64,000 bases of DNA from Diplolepis rosae. Taxonomy: Eukaryota; Arthropoda; Insecta; Hymenoptera; Diplolepididae. Below the pieces are notes generated by a model that saw nothing but the letters and a program-made list of their open reading frames with translations, was not told where the DNA came from and did no database searches. How positions within the stretch are numbered: the first letter of the stretch is position 1; each line of letters opens with the position of its first letter. Made by a program: the position numbers and the translations under genes. Where the stretch lies: the NCBI GenBank assembly GCA_030998225.1, contig JAPYXD010000581.1:7327501-7391500 (forward strand), written 5' to 3'. Positions 32,001-42,250 of this stretch are shown piece after piece.

Positions 32001-35000
32001 TCTCTTTGTCAATTCAAATTCACGGCTATATCTTTCAAACGCGTTTTCTTTATCTCCGTCTATTCTTTGTATATCCAGCTATATTTGTTTCTATCTCTTA
32101 TCTATCCACCTCTATTTCTTTATATCTCTTTGTCAATCCAGATTGATGCCTATCTCTTTCAACCCCATTTTCTTTATCTCGGCCTATTCCTCATCTATCC
32201 ACCTGTATCTATTTTATCTATTTTCTATCTACCATTATCTCTTTCTATCTCTTGTTTATTTGAATTTACATATATATCTTTCAAACCCCTTCTTCTAATC
32301 TCAGTCTATCTCTCGTATATTGATCTATATCTTTTTACCAATCTAAATTTATGGCTATATCTTTCAATGTTCTTCTTTCCATTTGAATATATCCTTCATC
32401 TATATTTACCTCTATCATTTTCTATCTCTTGTATATTTCTTTGTCAATCCAGGTTCAGGCTTATCTCTTTCAATTCTGGTCCCTCCTCGTAGTTAGATTT
32501 TCTAATCTGACACACACTGTAATATTAATTACAAATAATTACTTTTATTTATCGAATCAAAAAGAGATGGGGAATGACATCGCAAATATACAAGGTATAG
32601 ACCGGCATAGAGAAAAGGGTAATCGAAGATTAGATTGAGGAAGGGATAAAAATAGATAGATATTTCTTGGCATGGTGGATATAATTTTGGAGATAGAAAG
32701 ACATAACGTTTTAGGGATGAAAATCGGCTACTTGGAAGAGATAGAAAAGGTTCTATCTCTTTCTATATCCATGGTCTAAGATGATATGTCAAACGGCGTA
32801 CACGCTAACGAAAGTCATGTTTATCTGAAACATACAAATTTTTCAGAATTGTTAGTTTATGAGTATAATTCTGGCCTGAAAGTCATAGATTTTCAAAAAA
32901 TACGTTTTTTGGAAATGGCACAGCTGAGTATGAAAAATTCTAAATTTCGGAAATTTCTTTTTACTTATTTGGAAAAGAAAGTTTATTTCAACAATAATTT
33001 GAATATTCTAGCACTGTCAACTAGTGGGAAAGGTTTCAATGAAAATACTCATTTGTTCTGTGATCTACACACTTCAAATTATTATTTTTAACATTAAAAA
33101 AAATCCACTCATCTACATGAGCTTCTCCTCTCAAATACAGATGCGTATGGAAACGAGCCACATGTGAATGATGCAAACTTCACGCTGGTCTGAATTACAT
33201 TATTGCCTTACAGATTTTACGCGATAATTTGTATAACAAATATAAGAAATATGAAATTTATTGTGCACGTATAACGTATAGAAATTGGATTAATTTCGGT
33301 GGCTAATGGCATTTGAAGTTGATTCAATTAATTTGACAACTCGAATTGATTTGGAATTGTTGGTATTAACCAAAATAACTTTAAATGTTGAAGGTTACGA
33401 TGGGCGTGTGTGAAAGATAGTGGAGAAGTTAATCTTTCATTCGAAGTGCGCATGCGCAACATTGGTAAAAATAACTTTCTCGCATCAACCTGAAATTACC
33501 CTTGTAGAAAAAAACAATTGGACCCGATTGGGACCGATTGATCTGAATGGCCACATTTGAAAAACATCATTGAAACTGATTTATTAATTAGACTCAAAAT
33601 GGTCTCACCTAATTGAATCTGATTGACAAATCGATTTCAATGATGTTTTTGAAATGGGGCTAATCGAAATAATCGGTCCCAATTGGGTACAATTATTTTT
33701 TTGTATTAGGGTAGTCATTTTCAGCACACTCTACATGCGCGAAAAGTGGCACATTAGATGCATGTATTGTCATGATGAAAAATTATTGCCTCGTGTCTGG
33801 TCGCATATGCCGGGCGTTTTTCGGCTATTGTTCTCTTCAAACGGATTAATTGTGTTCGGTAGCGTTCTCCACTGATGGTACCACCCAGTTTTAGCAGCTC
33901 ATGATACAGCACACCCTTCTGATCCCACCAAATACAGAGCATTACCTTCGCGCCATGGATATTCGGCTTTGCCGTTGATTTGGCTGGTTGGCCGGGTTTC
34001 ACATATCATTTTTTGCGCTTCGGGTTGTCGTAATGGATCCATTTTTCATCACCAGTAAAAATCCGATGCAAAAATGACTTCTTTTTGTGGCGTTCCAGCA
34101 GCATTTCGGACATGCAAAACCACCTTTCAACGTCTCTTGGCTTGAGTTCATGTGAAACCCAATCTCCTTGCTTTTAGAATGTATGCAGCTGCTTTTAAAC
34201 ATTTTGAAATGGCTGCTTGAGTGACTCCCAAAGATTCTGCGAGCTCTTCTTGTGTTTAGCAACAATCTTCATCGAGTAATGCTTCCAGTTCTTCATCTTC
34301 AAACTTTTTTGGCTGCCCAGAACGTTCTTCGTCTTCCAAGCCAAAATCACTACTTTTAAGGTTGAATGTAAATCCCATCCCCGTACAAATAGTAGAGTCC
34401 CATGGGGCACCGTCGAGCTATGCTATTTTGAAAAACATTCATGGGCTCGCATGGTGAAAATTTTAGTCTGCTACTGGCTTAGAATTCGTAGTATGTGTGT
34501 ATACGTATAGTCACCAATCCTATGCCAGCGGCCGACTCGTAGATCGTGCAATACTGCAATTTAAACCTAACTGTGATATGCGTTTGAATAGCTGGATGTC
34601 AAAGGTTATTGTTAACAGTTAAAAAAATGTCAGATCAAGTGAGATGGAAAGAAAGATTTATAAAGAACAAAACTTTAGACTATGAAGTGCGTCGAAATTC
34701 GGGACTGGTTGAAGCGAGGAAAAGAAAATATTCTGCCGGCAATTTCACGTGTGTGTGTGCGTGTGTGTCGAGACCTACAGCAGACAAGCTGAAGAAAGGG
34801 AACAGTGTTGCCGAGTCGCGATACTGTTACGTTTATCTGTTTGAAAGTGACTGAAATTTAAATGTTCTAAATTAGATTATCTATAAATCTGCGCGGTGGA
34901 GAGATTTGATGTTTTTTTCAAAAATTTATATTTTCAAGCAGCACAAATACCGACATTTTTTAAATTTCTCTACTAGAGCGTTTAATTACTACAAATTAAA

Positions 35001-38000
35001 ATGTGGAGAGTGCCTATGCATTGCCCATGAATTTCGTGTTAAAATAGTCAACTTTGACATTAATTATCTCTGCATAGGTGGTTGAAAAATTTGAAATTAA
35101 TTTAGCATATAAATAATTATTCTATTTAGATATCAGCTCCTTTTTTAAAAAATTCTACCAGAGATCGATTTTTTTATATACAACCTTAAATCGTGCAAAC
35201 CACTTTTGGCACAATCGCTCAGCTAGAGCATGTTCACCATGAACTTCCACCAAAATGCGATGACTTTCGGCAGCAGTTTTCTTCATATTAAAGTAATGAA
35301 GAAGAACTCCCCGCAAAACACTTTTTCAGGAACAAAGTTCGACATATTTGAGTGAAAAAAAATTATTGTTGTTTACTCTTCAAATGAATGACATATACTG
35401 AAAAAGACGCACGATGACATTAGCTTTCCAACGCATGTTCGGAATATTGGTACGATGGAATAATAATCAAGTTACGCCATCTCTTAGCAAACCGCACGAA
35501 TTAAGTTATAGATCCAATATTATGGAATATAAATAATCCTACTGTATTTTATAACATAATTCCCAATTAATTCGCCTGACTAAAGTTCTGCTAATGTCTC
35601 TTTAACTTTGTAGCAGTTGAAGTCTATAAAAAATTTGAAAATAATGACAATCTTTGACAAAATGTAAAATATTTTGGATGCAATTATTAGATTTGAATTA
35701 TTATACTTCATGTCTTTTGTCAGGATCTAGTTTGCTTGTGTTATCTCAAATAACTGGAGAAGTTGGAAGAAATCCATTTGACTACGCGAATGCCTTAGTT
35801 TATGTGACGAGAAACGATACATTCCTAACTGGCGCAACTTTATTTAGTGAGACCCAGGCCCTCGCTTACAAGCCTCTTTTTCGTGACTATGAGAACAAAA
35901 CAGATTATAGTGAGCTAAAAGTTGTAATTGGATGCTCTCCCTATGAAAATAATGGTGATCGTTGTAACATTAAGAGTATAGATTACGAACCTGAAAACGA
36001 GATTCGCCTTATTTATACTGTAGTAGTTATAACCGTAAGTACTATAAATTATTATGAAGCTTTGAACCAGAATCATTTTTATGTATTTAAATTAAAGTCT
36101 CCTGAGTTTAGTCATTCCATCTTCCATATTATTTGAAACAGTAATAGTGGAAAGAGACTGAATGTAAAAAGAAAATTTTAAAATATTTTTTGAAGGAATA
36201 ATTTTTTTTCTGGGCAATTTTGCAAACTCTCTTTAGCTTTGTTATAATTGCTTCCTTAGGCATTCTTTCTTAATTTTAGAAACTAATCAATCGTTCTAAT
36301 GTGATCAAAATAAATAAAAAAGGTTGATTCTGTTTTAGGTGCAAGGCCCGATTGATAAGACTAAGATATCGGTAGTTAATTTAGTACACTATGATTTCGC
36401 ACCTCTTGATCAACAGACAGCACTATTACGAAAAGCTACAATAGTAGGATGGAACAAGGTAAAAATATACAATTATTATTGGGTTATCCCAGGAGTAATT
36501 GACGATTTCACATTTAGATGTCTTTGTCCATCTTTTTGAATGGCTTCTTTCAATGTCATGATTTTTTCCTTCTGGAATTTGTTAGCTGTCACTCTTAGCT
36601 TGCTTTACAAATTGCGCATAAATTCGTTTACAGTTGTTAGTTTGGCATCAACTTTAAGATGGAGTGTAAAAACGAGCATTTCTGTCATATTTTGCATTTT
36701 TATTTCCGTAATGGAAAGAATGCAGCACAGGCTGTTAAAAAGTTACGTGATGTGTATGCTGAGGAAGACTTAAAAAACAGTGTCGAAATTGGTTTGATAA
36801 ATTCCGTTCTGGGGATTTTTCACTCAAAGATGAGCAATGTTCAGGTCGGTCAAATGAAGTTGATGATGGCCAAATAAAAGCCATAATCTAATCAGATGGT
36901 CATGTAACTGTGCGAGAGATTGAAGAAATCTTAAAAATACCAAAATCAACAATTGACCGTCATATACAACGTCTTGAACACATTAAAAAACTTGATATTT
37001 GGATTCCACATGAATTGAAAGAAATTTATTTAACAAAACGCACAAACTCTTGTGATTTGCATCTTAAACGCAATGAATTCGATCCTTTTTTGAAACGAGT
37101 TATCACTCGTTATAAAAAATGGATTATTTACAATAACGTCGTTTGAAAACGATCATGTACCAAGCGTGATGAACCACCACAAACAACATCGAAAGCTGAA
37201 TTGCATCAAAAAAAGATTATGCTGTCTGTTTGGTGGGATTGAAAAGGTGTGGTATTCTTTGATCTGCTTCCAAGGAACCAAACGATTAATTCGGATGTCT
37301 ATTGTCATCAGCTGAACAAATTGAACGCAGCAGTCAAAGAAAAACGGCCATAATTGGTCAATCGTGAAGGTGTAATTTTTCACCATGACAACGCTACACC
37401 ACACACATCTTTAGCCACTCGCCAAAAATTATTAGGGCTTGTTTGGGAAATGATGTTACATCCTCCATACCACCTTGATCAAAAAGTTTTAGGACTTTAT
37501 TTTTAAAATCAAAAATACAAGTTTATTCATCATAATCGATATTGTCGCCTTCAAAGTACTCCCCATCGAGTGCAACGCACTTATTCCAGCGCTTGATCCA
37601 ATCCTCGAAACATTTTTTATGATCGGTTTGCGGTATAGCCATCAGAGCCATCTTCGATTTTTCCATGACCTCATCTCGGGTGCTGCAACACGTTCCGCGG
37701 AGCGGTTTCTTGAGTCGATCGGATAGGAAAAAGTCGCAGGGAGCCAAATCAGGTGAATTCGGTGTTTGTTCGATGGTATTCGTTTTGTTTTTAGCCAAAT
37801 GCTAACGGATAATAATGGCATTGTGCGACGGTACGTTATCGTGGTGCAAAATCCACGAGTTGTTTGCCCACAAATCCGGTCTTTTTTGGCGAATTGCTTC
37901 ACGCAAACGTCCCATAACGCCCAAATAATACTCCTTGTTGACGGTCTGGCCTTCTGGAAGGAATTCATGATGCACAACACCTCTGTAATCCATGAAACCC

Positions 38001-39906
38001 GTAATCATCACCTTCTTTTTCGACTGAAAACGACATGGTTTTTTCGGTTTCGGCTCATTGGGTGAACGCCATTCACTCGCTTGATGTCTCGAGTACGTGT
38101 CATACTCATAAATCCACGTCTCGTCACTAGTAATTATCCGTTTGATAAATGATGGGTCGGAGTCGACCTTGGAAAGCATGTCTTCTGCGACATCAACGCG
38201 ATCCCTTTTTTGCATGAAATTCAGGTCTTTCGGCACCAGCTTTGCAGCGACACGTCTGATCCTCGACCGACCCACGACCACTTCTGAAGCGTTCGTGCCA
38301 GCGGAAAACGTTTGATCTCGTTAGAGTATCGTTGCTGAAACACTTCTCCAACATTTCCAAAGTCTGCGCACCGTTAAATCCATTTTCAACACAAAATTTA
38401 ATGCAAACTCGTTGCTGCAAAGTTGATGACATTTTTTTTTTGTGAAAAATCGAAACCACACACAAAGATAGATGTACACAAAACAGCGTCACTTCAACAA
38501 ATGTCAAGCTATCAAGCTGAAAATCTGACAGAACGTCAATGACACTTCTACCAACACAACAACAAAAAAAAGAATTGCAATCAGCTGAACGAAAAAAATG
38601 GAAAATATATCATTGATTAAAGTTCATTCCTTGTATTTAAAAAAATTTGTTTAATTTGTATGAAATAATCGGTAATTACTTTTGGGATAACCTAATATAA
38701 CTCTCTTGGACTTAGTACAATACTGCTTATAAGTGCTGACCTGCTTTGGAAAACACACTAAAAAACTACAGTTTTTTTGGACAAAAAAAAATAACAAAAT
38801 AAACAAAATAATATTATTCCCTTCTCAGCAACCAAAAATGTTTTAGTAGCCTGATGACATTAATTGCTAGCCGCAGCATTGGAGCATTTTTTTGAATTAT
38901 TTAAAACAAAATATTATGTTAGTATACAGACTAATCATTTTATTGGTCTAACAAGTTTTCCCAGCTAGTATAGAAATTTCATATATTTTTGAAAATACAT
39001 AATTGTATTACATGTTTTTAAATTAACCTCCTTCACTTAACTTTAACACTATCTTTCTAAATCCGCTACATTAATTTGATTCACCGTTTCTTATCATTTG
39101 AGAAACCCCCAACAATTTACCTATTTCACCACAGCACTTTATCAGCAAATTTATCATAAATAATCAGTATCAGGATATACCAGGATACTCACTATCAACC
39201 AAGAGTAAACGTTTGGAGTACCATGGAAATTTTTCTTCAAAAATTAAATAAAATTATTATGATTTCGATATGTTGTAGAATAGGAATATCAGAATCGATT
39301 CACAGGAGACTGTTACGAGTTACGGAGAAACATCACATGTATTTATTGAAGGAACACATGTCGATGAAGTAAGTTATTTTATTTATAACAACTCATATAC
39401 AGTTGGCCTTCTCAATGAGAGAGTTCTCAATAAGAGCGCTTTCCTTGATCCGTGATCGAACAGTACTCCCACTACCGTGCTTGTCTTGAATCCCACCCGA
39501 TTCATTTTGAAAGAGCGAGCTTTTCTGTAGAGAGTAAGGGTACCACACTTCTCGGAAATCCCTTCCCCTACAGCCCCGTGAGCGCTCTTATTGAGAAGCC
39601 CAACTGTATACATAAAAATAAATGAAAAATTAATAAAAAATATACTTCTTGATATTTCAGTCATACACTGGAGGGTTTTTATTACTTCACCACCAACTTT
39701 TCGGAATTGCTGTAGAATATGCGATTCGTGGCCGTATACTTGAACCTATAACTGAGATTGTGTTTGTCAACATTTATCCAAAACTCCCCTTCATCAATGG
39801 CGAACAGAAACAATCAAACAATGCGACATTGTCTCGTTCATTTTTGAAGCGTTTGATTCCAAGTTTCTCAAATAATAAGAAAAAAGTGGGCATTACATAT
39901 GACTGA
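29004..39906 (+). CDS. Gene B: secreted serine-protease homologue lacking the catalytic triad
   Basis: Exons: 29004-29061 (signal peptide MRNPINFVIWTFLAATYYK, phase 1 donor), 35724-36034, 36339-36458, 39279-39368 and 39661-39906. All later junctions are phase 0. Trypsin-fold landmarks are visible in order: ITGE where IVGG is usual, FLTGATLFSETQALAYKPLF in place of the CGG...LTAAHC block, ELKVVIG, YTVVVITVQGPI in place of DIALLKL..PI, ATIVGWNK for the GWG block, SYTGGFLLLHHQLFGIAV for GDSGGPL...GIV, and VFVNIYPKLPFI for the C-terminal VYTRV..YLPWI. The His, Asp and Ser positions are all replaced (Ser by Thr in TGG), and most of the conserved cysteines are gone. Such serine-protease homologues are known in insect haemolymph and parasitoid venom as non-enzymatic binders or cofactors. 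The tail after PFING adds about 36 basic residues. The first exon, 6.7 kb upstream, is the least certain part. Confidence 0.6.
29640..32480 (+). repeat. 162-bp minisatellite that stays open as a long ORF
   Basis: The landmark TTTACGGCTATATCTTTC recurs at 29781, 29943, 30105, 30267, 30429, 30591, 30743, 30905, 31067, 31229, 31391, 31553, 31715, 31867 and 32019, a period of 162 with a few 152-bp variants. Because 162 is a multiple of three, frames of 401 and 449 codons remain open, encoding a hydrophobic repeat (ICTYICFYLLSIHLYFF). No start context, splice sites or known family; lies in gene B intron 1. Degenerate units continue to 32480. Confidence 0.9.
32490..33500. other. Gene B intron 1 sequence, no feature recognised
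   Basis: A 101-codon open frame at 32786-33091 has balanced composition but no start context, motif or splice partner that I can see. Confidence 0.35.
33507..33702. mobile_element. Inverted-repeat MITE, about 80-bp arms
   Basis: AAAAACAATTGGACCCGATT and AAAAACATCATTGAAACTGA on the left are mirrored by TTTCAATGATGTTTTTGAAA and CAATTGGGTACAATTATTTT on the right. Confidence 0.75.
33745..34425 (-). pseudogene. Mos1-like (mauritiana-type) mariner transposase, middle part
   Basis: Minus-strand reading gives SLGVTQAAISKCLKAAAYI-like helix-turn-helix sequence followed by a frame at 34002-33754 with KPGQPAKSTAKPNIHGAKVM, LCIWWDQKGVLYHELLK, ISGERYRTQLIRLKR and IFHHDN. Frameshifts divide it. Its N-terminal end lies 0.75 kb further right, at 35180-35370. 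Confidence 0.8.
35180..35370 (-). pseudogene. N-terminal piece of the same mariner
   Basis: Read from about 35350 on the minus strand: MSNFVPEKVFCGEFFF, then after a frameshift FNMKKTAAESHRILVEVHGE and HALAERLCQKWFARFK, typical of a mariner N-terminus. The 34430-35175 segment between this and the middle part appears to be inserted DNA with no recognisable gene. Confidence 0.75.
36478..38694 (+). mobile_element. Mariner in gene B intron 3, interrupted by another mariner
   Basis: Ends GGGTTATCCCAGGAGTAATT and AATTACTTTTGGGATAACCT. The + strand transposase starts near 36659 (HFYFRNGKNAAQAVKKLRDV), then VREIEEILKIPKSTIDRHIQ at 36911, and later pieces near 37200-37480 in shifting frames, up to HPPYH, where the inner element enters. 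No intact transposase remains. Confidence 0.8.
37483..38580 (-). mobile_element. Inner mariner, minus strand, frameshifted transposase
   Basis: Fairly complete coverage on the minus strand: helix-turn-helix MSSTLQQRVCIKFCVENGF (38430), SNVFRWHERFRSGRGSVED, then the catalytic part SFIKRIITSDETWIYEYD, VMITGFMDYRGVVHHEFLPE, WILHHDNVPSHNA and NSPDLAPCDFFLSDRLKKP with the tail WIKRWNKCVALDGEYFEGD. The D..D residues are visible. Three frames are needed, so it is dead but younger than its host mariner. Confidence 0.85.
39398..39607. repeat. Inverted repeat in gene B intron 4
   Basis: CAGTTGGCCTTCTCAATGAG and TCTCAATAAGAGCGC on the left, GAGCGCTCTTATTGAGAAGC and CCAACTG on the right. About 210 bp, MITE-like. 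Confidence 0.65.
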
Positions 39907-39958
39907 CTTTTAACTTTTACGTAACTTTTTTTTGACGTGTATCTTATATGTACATGTA

Positions 39959-40140
39959 CGAGGGTGGATGGAAAAGTTTCTGACCTAACCAAGATATAGC
40001 AATATTTCAGTCAAATTAAAATAATTGTCCAATAGATGGCAGGGAAAGTGAGTGTTTGCCAACATTATCAATGCCCGGATCGAATAAGGGGACTCGACGC
40101 TTGAACTGGACAGTACTTGCCCGATAATCAATAAAAAGTC
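39959..40140. mobile_element. Mariner end fragment
   Basis: ACGAGGGTGGATGGAAAAGT, TTCTGACC and CAATAGATGGCAGG are typical of one end of a mariner. The transposase and the other end are not present. It lies just after gene B's stop. Confidence 0.5.
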
Positions 40141-40149
40141 GAAATGCAT

Positions 40150-40740
40150 AAAAATTCGAAATAAAAATATGTAATATGTAATTCCTCTTCCTTCGATTAC
40201 TCGCTCAAATTACAATGAAATGATTCGAAACATTCACCATTTTATTTCGCTGATTCTATCGGAGCCATCGAGTCTTAAAAAATAATAAAAATCACTATTG
40301 TTTATAAAATATTTGATAACAATCTCAGGGCCTCTGAAACTTGTGCGCGGCGACGTTCTCGTGAAGAAAGAGTCGAGAAAATTTCAGGACTCAGAAAACT
40401 TCCAGCGAGGCGATTGTTCCTTAGGGTTCAAGGAAGTTTTTTGTATAATTTCACGCAATTATATTCATAAAAAAAGGAACAGTGCCGAATTTTAAAAAAA
40501 CTGTCGCGCAACGTCGCACGATCACTCAAAGTGATTTTTTTTCGAAGTTTTTTTTCTGTTTTCACTTAATTTTTCGGAGATTGTTTTAAATTTTATTATT
40601 TGAATATAAAAATGAATTTATTCACACAAATCCAACTTGTATTTCGTATAATGATCTATACATGATTTACATGAATGCAGCATAGTATTAGCCATGTTTT
40701 TGTATTTTAATACTCAGTAATGACACTTCTGTTTTATTAT
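40150..40740. other. No feature recognised
   Basis: GC-richer patch at 40330-40520 (GTGCGCGGCGACGTTCTCGT) with no RNA fold or ORF that I can identify. Confidence 0.3.
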
Positions 40741-40743
40741 TTT

Positions 40744-40996
40744 CAGTAATAACATTTATATTATTATTATAAGAGTTTTATACTCTTCACATTATATTGA
40801 ACATGAATTTCGTAGCATCGATATCTTTCTTAATCCTAATCTCACAAATTTTTGGCATAACGAAGACACATAATTAAATTTTGAAAATTTGTGAGATTAG
40901 GATTGAGAAAGATATCGATGCTACGAAATTTGTGTTCAATATAATGTGAACAGTATGAAACTCTTATAAGAATAATATAAATGTTATAATGTTTAC
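40744..40996. ncRNA. Long hairpin with a signal-peptide-like ORF in one arm
   Basis: Arms of about 108 bp (40744-40855 and 40884-40996) are reverse complements with only about eight differences; the loop is about 28 bases. CGTAGCATCGATATCTTTCT occurs in the left arm and its complement in the right. The left arm reads MNFVASISFLILISQIFGI, then ITKTHN and a stop. It could be a MITE, or a hairpin RNA formed by inverted duplication of a secreted-protein exon. No terminal target-site duplication was found. Confidence 0.6.
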
Positions 40997-41287
40997 TTTG
41001 TTTCCACTTAAAAGGCATTGGAAAAAAATTTGTTTCGATGATTTCTTAGAAATATTTTATTTGGGTACAAATTAAGGTCATTGTCTTTGAAGAAAAACTT
41101 TTAAAAGTATTTACGTTATGAACTTAACGCTTTTTCTATATCATTATAACGACAAATTATTCCTGAATAAAGTAAAAAGTAAGTAAAAATAAAGTAAAAA
41201 GTAAAATAAAGCAGAAATAAAATGCATTTTCTTTTTATCTACGAGGGTAAATTAAAAATTTCGTGGTCTGATCATAAAAATAAATAC

Positions 41288-41404
41288 AGACTTTTACGAA
41301 AGTATATATATTAACAGCCTTAGCTGCAGCAGTTGCAGCGGCAGTAGCTTTAGTAGGCATGATTCTCAAATTGGTGAGAATAATTTCAAGTTTCTGGAAA
41401 TAAT
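41288..41404 (+). other. Hydrophobic alanine-rich open frame, possible last exon
   Basis: After AAATACAG the phase-0 reading is TFTKVYILTALAAAVAAAVA, then LVGMILKLVRIISSFWK and a stop. It has a membrane-like segment and a basic amphipathic tail but no Met start and no located upstream exon. GCAGCAGTTGCAGCGGCAG is low-complexity, so chance is quite possible. Confidence 0.2.
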
Positions 41405-41914
41405 ATAATTTTTATTAAAATTACTACTTTAGTTATAGCCAACTCTAAAACATTAGATTTCAAGCTATAAAAATATCGCGAATTCCGATTTTATTAATGA
41501 ATGAACTTTAAAATCCAAAGAGGACTACAAGAAACTCTGCTGTTACCGATATTATTTTTTAACTTAAACCATTCTTGAGAAGACATCTTCAAAATAACAA
41601 TATGAGAGTGATAAAGAATATGCTTTACTCGCGTGGAAATTGCCTTTTTTTGCAAGATCGTGTCAGCTTAAAAACAGACAATATCATAGCTCATTTTTAG
41701 TCAACTGTATATCAATTCAACCAAGCATTTTTTAGCTTTTCTTTACATTCTCAAGCATAAACGGTACCGATGATTAACGTATTTTTTGTTCTTAAACTTC
41801 CTTTAAAATATATTTCTGTATGTGCGTTCAAAAAAAAAATTTCAAGTTAGTTTATGTAAAATTATTAGATTTTTCACAATATTTATTTTTATGACGCATT
41901 TTTTTTCATTTATT

Positions 41915-42250
41915 TAACAGTCTCCTTTTGAACTTGGAATAAATGTTAAACTTATCTCTGTTGGCAAAAGCGCAGTATGCGTCACATAATGTATGGACAA
42001 TTGCTAATTGTTTAAATGATTTGCCTTTGAAAAAAAATCTTATCTACAACTCTTGCATGTCATGCATGCTATGCCTCAAGTAGAGAATGAATTTTAGATA
42101 AATCCAATACCTTCCAGCTTTTTCTGAAAAATGTACATTAAAACTATTACAAAATACTCAAAATTAAAAAAAAAAAGAAATATTCTATCGAGTAGATTCG
42201 CTGCTTTAATATTCAACTACTTGAAAAACATATAAATAAATCCCTACTCA
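41915..42250 (+). promoter_or_regulatory. Promoter-like region, copy 3, with no gene seen downstream
   Basis: Carries CTTATCTCTGTTGGCAAAAG, CTTATCTACAACTCTTGCAT, GAATTTTAGATAAATCC and AAACTATTACAAAATACTC, parallel to the regions before 2345 and 11915. It ends with CATATAAATAAATCCCTACT, again in the TATA position. No open signal-peptide exon with a good donor was found in 42250-43990. Confidence 0.4.

Noticed and set aside
32786..33091. 101-codon ORF
   Set aside because: No homologous motif, no Kozak-like context and no splice partner; kept only as intron sequence.
35654..35723. Start of gene B at the Met at 35654
   Set aside because: The frame is open there, but an AG acceptor at 35722-35723 and a phase-1 signal-peptide exon at 29004 fit a secreted protease homologue better. 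The upstream residues are not signal-like.
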